Origin: Pseudomonas sp. JM0905a
GTDB taxonomy: Bacteria; Pseudomonadota; Gammaproteobacteria; Pseudomonadales; Pseudomonadaceae
Length of the DNA: 64,000 nt
Reading direction: 5' to 3'
Assembly: GCF_014700075.1 (NCBI RefSeq)
Contig: NZ_JACXBU010000002.1
Span: forward strand, 496,001 to 560,000
Both the position numbers and the translations under genes were made by a program. The notes under the pieces are model-generated. The model searched no databases. It saw only the letters and a program-made list of their open reading frames with translations, and was not told the origin of the DNA. Below, in pieces: positions 1 to 10,739 of the stretch (position 1 is the first letter of the stretch; the number at the start of each line of letters is the position of its first letter).

Positions 1-688
1 GCCAGTTCGCCTCGCCTTGCGCCAGATCGAAGTCGCGGCCGCGGAGGAACAAGGGTGCGGACAGTGCCTTCGCTTGCTCCAGCAACGGCTGCGGCGGGTC
101 AAGGTCGCCACACAGGGCAGGTTTTCCAGTGCGGAAGATACCCGCCTTCTCGAAGGCGACACTTTCCCGGGTATCGCCCAGCCAGTCGGCGTGATCCAGG
201 CCAATGCTGGTCACCAGCGCCAGGTCGGCATCCACCAGATTCACCGCATCCAGGCGACCGCCCAGCCCCACTTCCAGCACCACGGCATCCAGGGCGGCAT
301 GCTGGAACAGCCAGAAGGCCGCCAGGGTGCCCATTTCGAAATAGGTGAGGGAGATTTCGCCGCGCGCCGCTTCGACGGCAGCAAAGGCGTCGCAGAGCGC
401 CTGGTCGCTGGCCTCCTGGCCATTCAACTGGACACGCTCGTTGTAACGCAGCAGGTGCGGCGAGCTGTACACGCCGACCTTGAGCCCCTGGGCGCGCAAC
501 AGCGCGGCCAGGAAAGCACAGGTGGAACCCTTGCCATTGGTGCCGGTGACCGTGATCACCTTTGGTGCCGGCCGGCTCAGGCCGAGCCGGCTGGCAACTT
601 CGCGGCTGCGCTCCAGTCCCATGTCGATAGCCGTGGGGTGGAGCTGTTCAAGGTAGGAAAGCCAGTCGGCAAGGGTTCTCTGGGTCAT
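1..688 (-). CDS. folC: FolC, bifunctional folylpolyglutamate/dihydrofolate synthase (partial, 3' end outside window)
   Basis: Adds glutamate to dihydropteroate and to folates in the cytoplasm, an ATP-dependent Mur-ligase-family reaction. I translated it from the ATG at 686-688; the reading starts [20 protein letters not shown] and runs open to the left edge. The Mur-type P-loop TGTNGKGS lies near residue 50, followed by the family motif around [11 protein letters not shown]. The start codon overlaps the accD stop as ATGA, so the two genes are translationally coupled. About 229 residues are present, roughly half of the usual 420-430. The accD-folC order is the standard Pseudomonas arrangement. 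Confidence 0.95.
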   Translation of the reverse strand, partial: MTQRTLADWLSYLEQLHPTAIDMGLERSREVASRLGLSRPAPKVITVTGTNGKGSTCAFLAALLRAQGLKVGVYSSPHLLRYNERVQLNGQEASDQALCDAFAAVEAARGEISLTYFEMGTLAAFWLFQHAALDAVVLEVGLGGRLDAVNLVDADLALVTSIGLDHADWLGDTRESVAFEKAGIFRTGKPALCGDLDPPQPLLEQAKALSAPLFLRGRDFDLAQGEANW

Positions 689-1557
689 GCGATAGCCGGG
701 GAAGGAAGACGCGTCATCTGCGCCAGCAGCCGGCCAAGGCGCTCACGCAGTTCCGCACGAGGAATGATCATGTCGATGGCGCCGTGCTCCAGCAGGAATT
801 CGCTGCGCTGGAAGCCTTCCGGCAGCTTCTCGCGCACGGTCTGCTCAATCACGCGCGGACCGGCGAAGCCGATCAGTGCACGCGGCTCGCCGACGATCAC
901 GTCGCCGAGCATTGCCAGGCTGGCGGAAACACCGCCGTAGACCGGGTCGGTCAGTACGGAGATGAACGGGATACCCTCTTCGCGCAGGCGAGCTAGAACG
1001 GCAGAGGTCTTGGCCATCTGCATCAGGGAGATCAGGGCTTCCTGCATGCGGGCACCGCCGGACGCGGAGAAGCACACCAGCGGGCAGCGCTGCTCCAGAG
1101 CGACGTTGGCGGCACGCACGAAGCGCTCGCCTACGATGGCCCCCATGGAACCGCCCATGAAGGAAAATTCGAAGGCGCAGGCCACGATCGGCATCTTGTG
1201 CAGGGTGCCGCGCATCGCGATCAGGGCATCCTTCTCACCGGTGTCCTTCTGCGCGGCTGCCAGACGGTCCTTGTACTTCTTGCTGTCGCGGAACTTCAGG
1301 CGATCAACCGGCTCCAGGTCGGCGCCGAGCTCTTCGCGGCCTTCCGGATCCAGGAAGATATCCAAACGGGTGCGTGCACCTATGCGCATGTGGTGGTTGC
1401 ATTTCGGGCAGACGTCCAGCGTCTTTTCCAGTTCGGGCTTGTACAGCACCGCGTCGCAGGACGGGCACTTGTGCCAGAGGCCTTCCGGGACCGAGCTCTT
1501 CTTCACCTCGGAACGCATGATCGAAGGGATCAGCTTGTCTACCAGCCAGTTGCTCAT
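685..1557 (-). CDS. accD: AccD, acetyl-CoA carboxylase carboxyltransferase beta subunit
   Basis: Beta subunit of the carboxyltransferase half of acetyl-CoA carboxylase, which moves CO2 from biotin to acetyl-CoA to make malonyl-CoA, the committed step of fatty-acid synthesis. The 290-residue product has the N-terminal four-Cys zinc ribbon (CPSC and CPKC, about residues 31-53) and the crotonase-like core with [12 protein letters not shown] and [11 protein letters not shown]. The length is normal for the family. Its stop overlaps the folC start. A 302-base spacer separates it from trpF upstream. Confidence 0.97.
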   Translation of the reverse strand: MSNWLVDKLIPSIMRSEVKKSSVPEGLWHKCPSCDAVLYKPELEKTLDVCPKCNHHMRIGARTRLDIFLDPEGREELGADLEPVDRLKFRDSKKYKDRLAAAQKDTGEKDALIAMRGTLHKMPIVACAFEFSFMGGSMGAIVGERFVRAANVALEQRCPLVCFSASGGARMQEALISLMQMAKTSAVLARLREEGIPFISVLTDPVYGGVSASLAMLGDVIVGEPRALIGFAGPRVIEQTVREKLPEGFQRSEFLLEHGAIDMIIPRAELRERLGRLLAQMTRLPSPAIA

Positions 1558-1859
1558 GCTCTAGTTCTCCACAGCTTTCAGGCCCGAACACGCGCTAGCG
1601 GTTCATAGCCCCGCGCATGTCCTTGAGCGAATTCATGGTTGCGATCCCGGCCCTGACGGCGTGCTCGGGGATCACCCTGGCGATGGCCATGCCATCGCCT
1701 TCGTAAAAAACAGGCCCAATCGACGCAGCCTTGCCACGCGACCCGGCAGGCTTCGCCTGCGTGGGCAACTCGCTTATGGACGGCAGCGAAACGCCGTCCG
1801 TCACATATGCAGGAGACGCGCCAGCAACCGAACACGCGAAAGTTTCCGCGATCCGCATT
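1558..1859. other. accD-trpF intergenic region with two hairpins
   Basis: This 302-base spacer contains no convincing gene. It holds two short perfect inverted repeats: GCAGGC/GCCTGC with a 3-base loop (1746-1760) and GGACGGC/GCCGTCC with an 8-base loop (1778-1799). A minus-strand open frame crosses the region and runs on into trpF (1595-1933), but it has no good ribosome binding site and an unremarkable composition. The spacer may carry the accD leader or promoter. Confidence 0.5.
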
Positions 1860-2477
1860 TCAGCCACGTGCCTGTTGGATGAAGGCTTGAATCTTCGCGG
1901 CATCCTTGATGCCCTTGCTGGCCTCGACGCCACCGCTCACATCCACGGCGTAAGGACGCACCTGGCGTACCGCGTCCCCGACGTTCTCCGGGGTCAGTCC
2001 GCCCGCCAGGATCAGCGGCTTTGCCGCATCCCGGGGCACCAGACTCCAGTCGAAGGCCTCACCGGTGCCACCGGGAGTGCCCGGCACATAGGTGTCAAGG
2101 AGGATTCCGGACGCTTCGGGGTAGCGAGAAATCGCCGCGGCGACGTCGTCACCCGGCTTGACCCGCAACGCCTTGATGTAGGGACGGCCGTAACCTGCAC
2201 AGTCTGCCGGGCCTTCATCGCCATGGAACTGCAGAAGATCCAGCGGAACTTCGGTCAGCAACTGGGTCAATTCGGCGCGCGGCATGTCGACGAAGAGCCC
2301 GACAGTGGTCACGAAAGGCGGCAGCGCAGCGATGATGGCCCGGACCTGGGCTGGCGTGACCGCTCGCGGACTCTTGGCGTAGAACACAAAACCTATGGCA
2401 TCCGCCCCGGCGGCGATGGCGGCCAGGGCATCTTCGATTCGGGTGATACCGCAGATTTTGATGCGAACGGCTGACAA
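1860..2477 (-). CDS. trpF: TrpF, phosphoribosylanthranilate isomerase
   Basis: Third step of tryptophan synthesis: Amadori rearrangement of N-(5-phosphoribosyl)anthranilate to CdRP. The 205-residue TIM barrel shows the N-terminal KICGITR motif with the catalytic Cys, and the conserved segment [15 protein letters not shown] near the C-terminus. The start is a TTG codon (2475-2477); the next in-frame Met is far inside, and the residues after the TTG ([12 protein letters not shown]) match the family N-terminus. The gene sits just downstream of truA on the same strand, as in other pseudomonads. Confidence 0.96.
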   Translation of the reverse strand: MSAVRIKICGITRIEDALAAIAAGADAIGFVFYAKSPRAVTPAQVRAIIAALPPFVTTVGLFVDMPRAELTQLLTEVPLDLLQFHGDEGPADCAGYGRPYIKALRVKPGDDVAAAISRYPEASGILLDTYVPGTPGGTGEAFDWSLVPRDAAKPLILAGGLTPENVGDAVRQVRPYAVDVSGGVEASKGIKDAAKIQAFIQQARG

Positions 2478-2533
2478 GATGCAGGCACCTGAAGGCTAAA
2501 GACCTGGGATGTTAGCAAAGGCCCGAGGCAGCG

Positions 2534-3394
2534 TCAGCCCATCACATCCGGCAAACCGGAAAGGAAGTGCGGCCCCAGGTAGCGCTCTGGAAGCTCGAAC
2601 TGTTCGGGATACTCGACGCGGACCAGGTAAAGCCCATAAGGGTGAGCCGTCACCCCGCCCTCGCGGCGGATTCGTCCTTCCAGAACCTGCTTCGCCCACT
2701 CGACTGGCTGTTCGCCAGCCCCGATGGTCATCAGCACACCGGCGATATTGCGCACCATGTGGTGAAGGAAGGCGTTGGCACGGATATCGAGCACGATCAG
2801 GCGGCCGTGCTCGATCAGCTCCAGGTGATGCACGGTCTTGATCGGCGACTTGGCTTGGCACTGGCGAGCACGGAATGCACTGAAATCATGGGTGCCGACC
2901 AGGCAACGGGAGGCCTCGCGCATGCGCTGGACATCCAGGGGGCGGTGATTCCAGGTCACTTCCTCGGCCATGTGCGCCGGGCGGATCTCGTCGTTGTAGA
3001 TCACGTAACGATAACGCCGTGCCATGGCGCTGAAACGGGCATCGAAGTTCAACGGCATCTGCCGGGCCCAGGTGACGCTGATGTCCGGCGGCAGGTTGGC
3101 GTTGGCGCCCATGATCCAGGCGTGCTCGGACCGTACTACCGGGGTGTCGAAATGCACCACCTGCCCGCAGGCGTGCACCATGGCGTCGGTCCTGCCAGCG
3201 CAACTGAGGGTGACGGGCGCTCCACCGGCCACGCGGGAGAGCGCCTTTTCCAGGGCGCCCTGGATCGACGGGACCCCGTCGATCTGACGCTGGAAGCCAC
3301 GATAACGCGAGCCCTTGTATTCGACACCGAGGGCGATTCTGTAAATGCCAACGGCAGCCGAATCGGCTGCCGCTGCGGGTACTGCTTCTGTCAT
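2534..3394 (-). CDS. truA: TruA, tRNA pseudouridine(38-40) synthase
   Basis: Isomerises uridines 38-40 in the tRNA anticodon stem to pseudouridine. The 286-residue product carries the catalytic aspartate in GRTDAMVHA (Asp70), with the surrounding YKGSRYRGFQRQ and RRYRY motifs. The usual motif is GRTDAGVHA, so residue 72 is Met instead of Gly; the catalytic Asp is kept. The N-terminal 15 residues are poorly conserved in type and the true start could be slightly internal. The ATG follows the fimV stop by only 3 bases, so fimV and truA are probably co-transcribed. Confidence 0.95.
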   Translation of the reverse strand: MTEAVPAAAADSAAVGIYRIALGVEYKGSRYRGFQRQIDGVPSIQGALEKALSRVAGGAPVTLSCAGRTDAMVHACGQVVHFDTPVVRSEHAWIMGANANLPPDISVTWARQMPLNFDARFSAMARRYRYVIYNDEIRPAHMAEEVTWNHRPLDVQRMREASRCLVGTHDFSAFRARQCQAKSPIKTVHHLELIEHGRLIVLDIRANAFLHHMVRNIAGVLMTIGAGEQPVEWAKQVLEGRIRREGGVTAHPYGLYLVRVEYPEQFELPERYLGPHFLSGLPDVMG

Positions 3395-3397
3395 CTA

Positions 3398-6382
3398 TCA
3401 GCTGAGTCGTGCGATCAGTTCGCGCGCTTCCTGTTGTTGGGTGTCATTACCCTCGGACATCACCTCGTCGAGGATGTCGCGAGCACCTTCGGTGTCACCC
3501 ATGTCGATATAGGCGCGAGCCAGATCCAGCTTGGTCGCGGTTTCATCGGTGCCGGAAAGGAAGTCGAAATCGTCTTCCTCGTCCAGCCCCAGGCCCAGGT
3601 CCGAAGTCTCGTCCTCCAGCACGGCAACCGGGTCGGACTCCGGCGCCTTCTGCAGGCTGTCGGAGAGCTGGTCCAGTTCGGCGGTTACTTCGTCCAGCTG
3701 GGCGGCAAAGCTGTCGTTGTCGGCAACGGGCTCGGCAACCGGCTCATCGGGCAACGACAGATCGAAATCGGCCGGCAGGTCGAGCAGACCAGCACTGGCC
3801 TCCTCCACGGCCGGAGCCGCCGGCTCGGCCGCCAGGGGCGCGTCGAGCTCGCTGTCCAGGCTCAGCAGGAAATCGTCCTCGTCTGCGATTGCCGGCTGAG
3901 CAGTCGGTTCCAGATCAAGGCTGAAGTCGGCCAGGTCATCGCTGAGCTCGAGGCTCTCATCACCAGTCAGCAGCTGCTCGCCGCCACCGATGTCCAGATC
4001 GAAATCCAGGTCGGTTTCGGCCTTGGCCGGTGCGGCCGGCGCATCGAACTCCAGGTCATCCAGGCTCAGTTCGTTGACCGGTGCAGCCGCAGGCTGAATG
4101 GCAGCCGGCTTCTCTTCCGCCAGGTCCAGATCCAGGTCGGAACCCAGGTCGTCCAGACTCAGGTCGAACGCATCATCCAGGTCCGAGCCGGAAGCCGCCG
4201 GAGCATTGGTCGGTTCATCGTCCAGGGTCAGGTCGTCGAGGCTGAAGCTGTCGAGGTCATCGGCTGCCGCCAGGCCAGCTGCAGCAGTCGCGGCAACGGC
4301 GACAGCCGCCATGGCCGGGTATTTGCCTTTCAGCTGCTCGATGTCGCTGCCGGCGCCGCCAATTTCACGGAGCTCGCTTTCCTGGCGCGCGAAGCCTTCG
4401 CGATCACCCAGCTCGGCATGGACCTCCATCAGTTTCAGGCGGAGGTCGCTGCGATGAGGCTCTTCGTTGATGGCGCCCTGCAGCAGTTCGGCAGCCTGGT
4501 TGAAGCGGCCGTAGGCGATGTAGATGTCGGCCTCGCTGATCACATCGCCGGTCTGCGAGGTAACGCGCTCTTCGGCCCGGGCCGGAGCGGCTTCAGGCTC
4601 GTCGGCCACGGCGGCATCCAGTTCCGGGCTGGAGAACGCGGCGAAGCTGTCGTCCTTCAGGTCGAGATCGCTGTCGAAGGTGTTCTCGTCATCCTGCGCG
4701 GCCAGGTTGTTCTGCAGCTCGGCCTCTTTCAGAGCGTTACGGCGCGACAGAACCATCAGCAGCACCAGCAGGGCTACCAGGGCGCTACCGCCTGCCATCA
4801 GCAGAAGCATCGGATTGGCCAGCACGTCGTCAATGATGCTGGACTGCGGCGGCTCGACCACCGGCGCGGCGGGAGCGGACTGCGCCGGCTTGGCGGGGGC
4901 GGCGGGCTTGGCCGGCTCCGCAGGCTTGGCGGGTTGCGCAGCAGCCGGTGCCGGCGCAGGCGCTGCAGGCTGGGCGGGAGCGGGCGCCGGCGCGGCGGGT
5001 TGTGCCGGAGCAGCGGCAGCAGGAGCCGCAGGGGCTGGAGCAGGCTGCGCGGGCGCGGGTTGTGCAGGAGCGGGTGCAGCTGCAGTTGCCGGTGCGACAG
5101 GTGCGGCCGGCACGGGTTGTGCCGGGGTCTCTGCCGGCTTGGCCGGAGCAGCGGCAGCAGGAGCAGCAGCCGGAGTTGCCGGAGCCGCAGGAGCCTGCTT
5201 GCCCTGACCGGCCATGTCGGCCTGCAGCTTGGCGAGCTGGCTGTCCTTGAGCTGGATCAGACGCTGCAGCTTGTCCATCTGGCTTTGCAGGTCGGTCATC
5301 CGACTCTTCAGTTCGTCATTCTCGCGACGGGTCGAGTCCAAGCTTTCCTGGGTCACGGCCAATTTGTCGCTGAGCGCCTTGCTTTCGCCGTTGGCGCCCT
5401 TGTCGCTACCACTGGAAGCCTTGCCGCTGGCGGCGGATACCAGTCGCAGATTGTCCTCGGTCTCAACCTTCTCGGGGGCGTCACCAGCGCTGCTGCGCTT
5501 GGTGGCGTCCAGCTGGCGCTTGCCCTCTCCTGCCAGGCTGCGACCTTCACGCCACGCGGTGTTCTGTGCCTGGACCTGGGCGATGGCCTCGGCCTGGGAA
5601 CGGCTGGCGATCTGCTTTTCATCGGGCAGGCGCAGGACCTGGCCGCTCTTCAGCCGATTGATATTGCCGTCGACGAAGGCATCCGGGTTCAGGTCCTGGA
5701 TAGCCAGCATCGCCTGGTGCACCGAACCACTGGCGCGGGTACGGTCGGCGATCTCCCAGAGGGTGTCGCGAGAAGTAGTGCGGTATTCATCGGTCGGTGC
5801 CTTGGGCGCGGAGGCCGGCGCCGGCGCTGCAGCCGGGGCACTCGGACGCGGTGCGGCGGCGACCGGAGCAGCAGGAGCGGTACGGACTGGGGCGATAGCC
5901 GGAGCTACCGCAGGACGCGGCGCCGGAGCAGGTGCGGCGACCGGAATCTTCGGCGCTGCGGCGGCTGCGGCCTGAGGCGAATAGAGCGGTGGATCGAGGA
6001 GCAGCGTGTACTCACGCAGCAGACGGCCATTGGGCCAGAGCACCTCGACCAGGAAATTCAGATAGGGTTCACGGACCGGCTTGCTGGAGGTCACTCGAAT
6101 GGCACTGCGGCCGTTGGGCTTGAGGACGGGGGTGAACTTGAGGTCCTGCAGGAAGTACTGACGATCCACGCCAGCCTTGGAGAAGTCCTCGGCCGACGCC
6201 AGGTTCGGCTTGACCTCGGCCGACGCCAGGTCACGCACTTCAAGCAGTTCGATCTCCGCATCCAGGGGCTGGTTCAAGGACGAACGCAGGGTGACTTCCC
6301 CGAGCCCGAGGGCGTTGGCAACACCCGAAGTCAGCGCGGTTGCAGCCGCGATTGCCAGCACAAGTTTGCGAACCCGAACCAT
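3398..6382 (-). CDS. fimV: FimV, polar peptidoglycan-binding hub protein
   Basis: Inner-membrane protein needed in P. aeruginosa for twitching motility, type II secretion and polar cAMP/pilus signalling. The 994-residue product has an N-terminal signal peptide (to about residue 25), a periplasmic FimV/LysM part (LysM near 203-250, motif TLWEIA), a coiled coil around 335-390, a long Ala/Pro-rich linker (about 390-520), one transmembrane segment (near 525-545), and an acidic cytoplasmic region rich in DLDLDL-type sequence. It ends in a TPR-like FimV C-terminal domain (LARAYIDMGDTEGARDIL). It is slightly longer than PAO1 FimV, mainly through the low-complexity parts. Confidence 0.95.
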   Translation of the reverse strand: MVRVRKLVLAIAAATALTSGVANALGLGEVTLRSSLNQPLDAEIELLEVRDLASAEVKPNLASAEDFSKAGVDRQYFLQDLKFTPVLKPNGRSAIRVTSSKPVREPYLNFLVEVLWPNGRLLREYTLLLDPPLYSPQAAAAAAPKIPVAAPAPAPRPAVAPAIAPVRTAPAAPVAAAPRPSAPAAAPAPASAPKAPTDEYRTTSRDTLWEIADRTRASGSVHQAMLAIQDLNPDAFVDGNINRLKSGQVLRLPDEKQIASRSQAEAIAQVQAQNTAWREGRSLAGEGKRQLDATKRSSAGDAPEKVETEDNLRLVSAASGKASSGSDKGANGESKALSDKLAVTQESLDSTRRENDELKSRMTDLQSQMDKLQRLIQLKDSQLAKLQADMAGQGKQAPAAPATPAAAPAAAAPAKPAETPAQPVPAAPVAPATAAAPAPAQPAPAQPAPAPAAPAAAAPAQPAAPAPAPAQPAAPAPAPAAAQPAKPAEPAKPAAPAKPAQSAPAAPVVEPPQSSIIDDVLANPMLLLMAGGSALVALLVLLMVLSRRNALKEAELQNNLAAQDDENTFDSDLDLKDDSFAAFSSPELDAAVADEPEAAPARAEERVTSQTGDVISEADIYIAYGRFNQAAELLQGAINEEPHRSDLRLKLMEVHAELGDREGFARQESELREIGGAGSDIEQLKGKYPAMAAVAVAATAAAGLAAADDLDSFSLDDLTLDDEPTNAPAASGSDLDDAFDLSLDDLGSDLDLDLAEEKPAAIQPAAAPVNELSLDDLEFDAPAAPAKAETDLDFDLDIGGGEQLLTGDESLELSDDLADFSLDLEPTAQPAIADEDDFLLSLDSELDAPLAAEPAAPAVEEASAGLLDLPADFDLSLPDEPVAEPVADNDSFAAQLDEVTAELDQLSDSLQKAPESDPVAVLEDETSDLGLGLDEEDDFDFLSGTDETATKLDLARAYIDMGDTEGARDILDEVMSEGNDTQQQEARELIARLS

Positions 6383-6524
6383 AGAGTGATTCCCTTGTTT
6401 TATCTTTTTTCTCGCTGCGCGAGATGAGGGTCTTAAGTCGCTGCCTGTGCGCGCCGAAACGGCGGCTCCCCATCAACGATAAGGCCAAGCCAGTATTGTC
6501 AAGCTAGAATATTTCTACAAATTT

Positions 6525-7553
6525 TCAGGTAAGTATCTTTGACAGATAGTGTTTTATCAACAACTCGGCGGACTGCACGGCATTGAGCGCTGCGCCTTTT
6601 CGCGCATTATCTGAAGCAATCCACAAATTGAGTTCGCTGGGGTCATCCAGCCCACCCCGAACCCTTCCTACGTATACCGAATCCTGCCCCACGGCGTCGC
6701 CGACAGCGGTCGGATAATCGCCCTCTTCCTCCACTAATTCGACGCCCGGCGCTGTCGCCAGCCGCTCGCGTACTTGCTCAAGGTCGACTGGCTGCTCGGC
6801 CACGACGGATACCGCCAGGCTGTCGCCAAAGAAGACAGGAGCAAGGGCGCAGGTCGCCGACACCCGAAGACCCGGCACGCCGAGCAGCTGCTTGATCTCA
6901 CCCGCCAATCGCCGTTCCAGGGATATATGACCCTCAGCATCCGGCGCACCGGCCTGGGCCAGGACGTTGAAGGCGATCTGCCGATCGAAGAAGCGCGGCT
7001 CCAGCGGGCGCGCATTGAGCAACTCGGCAGTCTGGCGCGCCAGTTCGGTGACGGCTTCCCGACCACGGCTGGATACCGCGAGGCTGGCCATCACGCTGAG
7101 TCGCTGCGGCTTGAGCAGATCGCCGAGCGGCGCCAGCACGCAAGCCAGGGCCACCGCAGAGGCGCTGGGGCTGGTCAGCCGGTACGGCGCCGTCAGTGCG
7201 CTGAGCGATTGAGGATTGGCTTCCGGGACAAGACTGGGCGCGTCAGCCGGATCGAGAGCACCGGACAGGTCGATCAGCGAGCAACCGGCCGCCGTCGCAC
7301 GCGCGGCGAAACTGCGGGTCACCGCCTCGCCGGCGGCAAAGAAGGCGAGCTGGACCTGGGAGAAATCGAATTCGGCCACGTCCCGCACCCGCAGGTTGCG
7401 GCCCTTGAAGGGAACGGACGCTCCGGCGGACTCGCCGCTGGCGAGCAGATGCAGGGTGCCGACCGGGAATTCCCGCTCTTCGAGGATCTGGACGAGGGTT
7501 TCGCCAACGGTGCCGGTGGCGCCGATCACGGCGATGTCGAGGGACTGGCTCAT
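6525..7553 (-). CDS. usg: Usg-1-type aspartate-semialdehyde dehydrogenase paralogue
   Basis: The 342-residue protein has the Asd fold: an NAD(P)-binding motif IGATGTVG at residues 10-17 and the C-terminal dimerisation region. The segment that carries the catalytic Cys in true Asd proteins (NPNCST type) reads SPSASA here, which places Ala near residue 131. This is typical of the Usg-1 group, which is retained beside asd in pseudomonads and enterics but is not known to be an active dehydrogenase. It is downstream of asd on the same strand. No strong ribosome binding site precedes the ATG. Confidence 0.9.
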   Translation of the reverse strand: MSQSLDIAVIGATGTVGETLVQILEEREFPVGTLHLLASGESAGASVPFKGRNLRVRDVAEFDFSQVQLAFFAAGEAVTRSFAARATAAGCSLIDLSGALDPADAPSLVPEANPQSLSALTAPYRLTSPSASAVALACVLAPLGDLLKPQRLSVMASLAVSSRGREAVTELARQTAELLNARPLEPRFFDRQIAFNVLAQAGAPDAEGHISLERRLAGEIKQLLGVPGLRVSATCALAPVFFGDSLAVSVVAEQPVDLEQVRERLATAPGVELVEEEGDYPTAVGDAVGQDSVYVGRVRGGLDDPSELNLWIASDNARKGAALNAVQSAELLIKHYLSKILT

Positions 7554-7663
7554 GGGGGGAGAACTTCTGGCGATGCGGGGAGCGGCACTTTAACCGCCAC
7601 CCCGCACGCAGGCAATCGAGGGTCAGAAGGTGCCGACGAGCCTCATCGACACCCTCCTTGCCA

Positions 7664-8776
7664 TCAACGCTCCAGCAGGATGCGCAGCATGCGGCGCAGC
7701 GGCTCGGCGGCGCCCCAGAGGAGCTGGTCGCCGACGGTGAAGGCGCCCAGGTACTGCGAACCCATGTTGAGCTTGCGCAGACGGCCGACCGGAACGGTCA
7801 GGGTGCCGGTCACGGCGGTCGGGGTCAGTTCGCGCATGCTGATTTCGCGCTGGTTGGGCACCAGCTTCACCCAGGGGTTGTGCTGGCTGATCATGCCTTC
7901 GATGTCGGCGATCGGCACGTCCTTGTTCAGCTTGATGGTCAGCGCCTGGCTGTGGCAACGCATGGCGCCGATACGCACGCAGATGCCGTCCACCGGGATC
8001 GGGCTCTTGAAGCGGCCGAGGATCTTGTTGGTCTCGGCCTGACCCTTCCACTCTTCGCGGCTCTGGCCGTTGGGCAGTTCCTTGTCGATCCACGGGATCA
8101 GACTGCCAGCCAGGGGAACGCCGAAATTCTCGGTGGGGAAATCTTCGCCGCGCATGGCTTCAGCCACCTTGCGATCGATGTCGAGGATGGCACTGGCAGG
8201 GTTGGCCAGATCATCGGCGACCGCAGCATGGGTCGCGCCCATCTGCTTGATCAGCTCGCGCATGTTCTGTGCGCCAGCGCCGGAGGCCGCCTGGTAGGTC
8301 ATGGCGCTCATCCACTCCACCAGACCGGCTTCGAACAGGCCGCCCAGGGCCATCAGCATCAGGCTGACGGTGCAGTTGCCGCCGATGTAGTTCTTGGTAC
8401 CAGCGTCCAGCTTCTGGTCGATGACCTTGCGGTTCACCGGGTCGAGGACGATCACCGCGTCATCCTGCATGCGCAGGCTGGAAGCGGCGTCGATCCAGTA
8501 GCCCTGCCAACCGGCTTCGCGCAGTTTGGGGAACACCTCATTGGTGTAGTCGCCACCTTGGCAGGTCAGGATCACATCGAGGCTCTTCAGCTCGTCGATG
8601 CTGTAGGCATCCTTCAGCGGGGCAATGTCCTTGCCGACCGCAGGGCCCTGGCCACCGACATTGGAAGTGGTGAAGAACACCGGCTCGATCAGGTCGAAAT
8701 CCCGCTCTTCCAGCATTCGCTGCATGAGAACGGAACCCACCATGCCGCGCCAACCGATCAGACCTACACGCTTCAT
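7664..8776 (-). CDS. asd: Asd, aspartate-semialdehyde dehydrogenase
   Basis: Reduces aspartyl phosphate to aspartate semialdehyde with NADPH, the branch point to lysine, diaminopimelate, threonine and methionine. The 370-residue product has the N-terminal motif GWRGMVGS and the catalytic Cys in GGNCTVSLM, with the later His in [10 protein letters not shown]. The length matches the long gamma-proteobacterial Asd class. An AAAGGTG Shine-Dalgarno lies just upstream. It follows leuB, from which it is separated by a hairpin terminator. Confidence 0.97.
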   Translation of the reverse strand: MKRVGLIGWRGMVGSVLMQRMLEERDFDLIEPVFFTTSNVGGQGPAVGKDIAPLKDAYSIDELKSLDVILTCQGGDYTNEVFPKLREAGWQGYWIDAASSLRMQDDAVIVLDPVNRKVIDQKLDAGTKNYIGGNCTVSLMLMALGGLFEAGLVEWMSAMTYQAASGAGAQNMRELIKQMGATHAAVADDLANPASAILDIDRKVAEAMRGEDFPTENFGVPLAGSLIPWIDKELPNGQSREEWKGQAETNKILGRFKSPIPVDGICVRIGAMRCHSQALTIKLNKDVPIADIEGMISQHNPWVKLVPNQREISMRELTPTAVTGTLTVPVGRLRKLNMGSQYLGAFTVGDQLLWGAAEPLRRMLRILLER

Positions 8777-8790
8777 GACAACTACACCTT

Positions 8791-8827
8791 TCTTGAAAAA
8801 GTGGGCCGCCGGTTTTCCAGCGGGCCC
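8791..8827 (-). terminator. Rho-independent terminator downstream of leuB
   Basis: Read on the minus strand, GGGCCCGCTGG and CCGGCGGCCC form a GC-rich stem around an AAAA loop, followed by ACTTTTTC. It lies between the leuB stop and the asd start, so leuB transcription probably ends or is reduced here and asd has its own promoter. Confidence 0.7.
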
Positions 8828-8833
8828 GACAGA

Positions 8834-9916
<1,083 letters not shown>

Positions 9917-9958
9917 GCTTTCCTCTCGTTAGGCGCACTCCGCGCCATGCAATGCGTT

Positions 9959-10723
9959 CTAGCGTTGGGCCCAGAGCACCAGGACATCGGTGCTGAAGGA
10001 GCCGTCCGCGGCAATTTCAAAATATTCGCGCACCTCATCGCCCACGGAAGCCTGCAAGGCCAGGATGGCTTCGCGGAACACCGTTGGCGTGCGCATGCGC
10101 TCGACCCAGGAGGCGAACTCCAGGCGCAGCCGCTGGCGCGTGTGACTGCGTGTCTGCAGGCCGGCCTCGGCAACCTGGCGCAGCCACTCGGCGGGCGAGT
10201 AGTTGCGCACGTGGCTGGTGTCTCGCAGCACTTCGACGGTCTGCAGGTGGGTATCCAGCAAGGGACGCCCGGGCGAAGCCACGTCGATGAATGCGGCTAC
10301 GCCGCCGGGCTTGAGGACACGACGAACTTCACGCAGGGCCACGCCAAGGTCGCTCCAGTGATGCGCCGAGTAGCGGCTGAAGACGAACTCGAAGCTGGCG
10401 TCGGCAAACGGCAGCGCCTCGGCCATCCCCTGCTGGGTGACGACGTTGCGCAGACCGCGCTGGGAAGCGGCACTGGCCACGACATCGAGCATCTGCACAG
10501 AGAGATCGTAAGCGACGACTTCACCGACCAGCGGTGCCACCTGGAAGGACACATGGCCCGCGCCACAACCGAGGTCCAGCACGCGCGCGTCGCCGCGCCC
10601 GGCTACTTCGGCTTGCAACAGGGCGAACTCGGTGCCCTGGGCGTGCACAGCACTGTTCAGGTAGGCAGCGGCCTGTTCGCCGAACTGGCGCTGGACCACT
10701 TTCTCATGGGCCTTGTCGCTCAC
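9959..10723 (-). CDS. Class I SAM-dependent methyltransferase in the leu cluster
   Basis: The 254-residue cytoplasmic protein has a UbiE/Methyltransf_11-type Rossmann fold: SAM-binding motif I VLDLGCGAGHVSF (about residues 48-60), acidic motif II, and the later motif VLKPGGVAAFIDV. The substrate is unknown. Translation starts at GTG (10721-10723) after AAGGAGA, and the SDK reading that follows looks native. It lies between leuD and leuB in the same direction, an arrangement I recall from other pseudomonads, but no role in leucine synthesis is established. Confidence 0.88.
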   Translation of the reverse strand: MSDKAHEKVVQRQFGEQAAAYLNSAVHAQGTEFALLQAEVAGRGDARVLDLGCGAGHVSFQVAPLVGEVVAYDLSVQMLDVVASAASQRGLRNVVTQQGMAEALPFADASFEFVFSRYSAHHWSDLGVALREVRRVLKPGGVAAFIDVASPGRPLLDTHLQTVEVLRDTSHVRNYSPAEWLRQVAEAGLQTRSHTRQRLRLEFASWVERMRTPTVFREAILALQASVGDEVREYFEIAADGSFSTDVLVLWAQR

Positions 10724-10739
10724 GTCGCTCTCCTTGATA

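Noticed and set aside
1595-1933. 112-residue minus-strand frame between accD and trpF
   Set aside because: It starts inside trpF in another frame, has no ribosome binding site and no conserved feature; kept only as a remark on the spacer.
2567-6427. 1286-residue plus-strand frame opposite truA and fimV
   Set aside because: It lies antisense to two well-recognised genes and its product is low-complexity Gly/Arg-rich sequence; a shadow of third-position GC bias.
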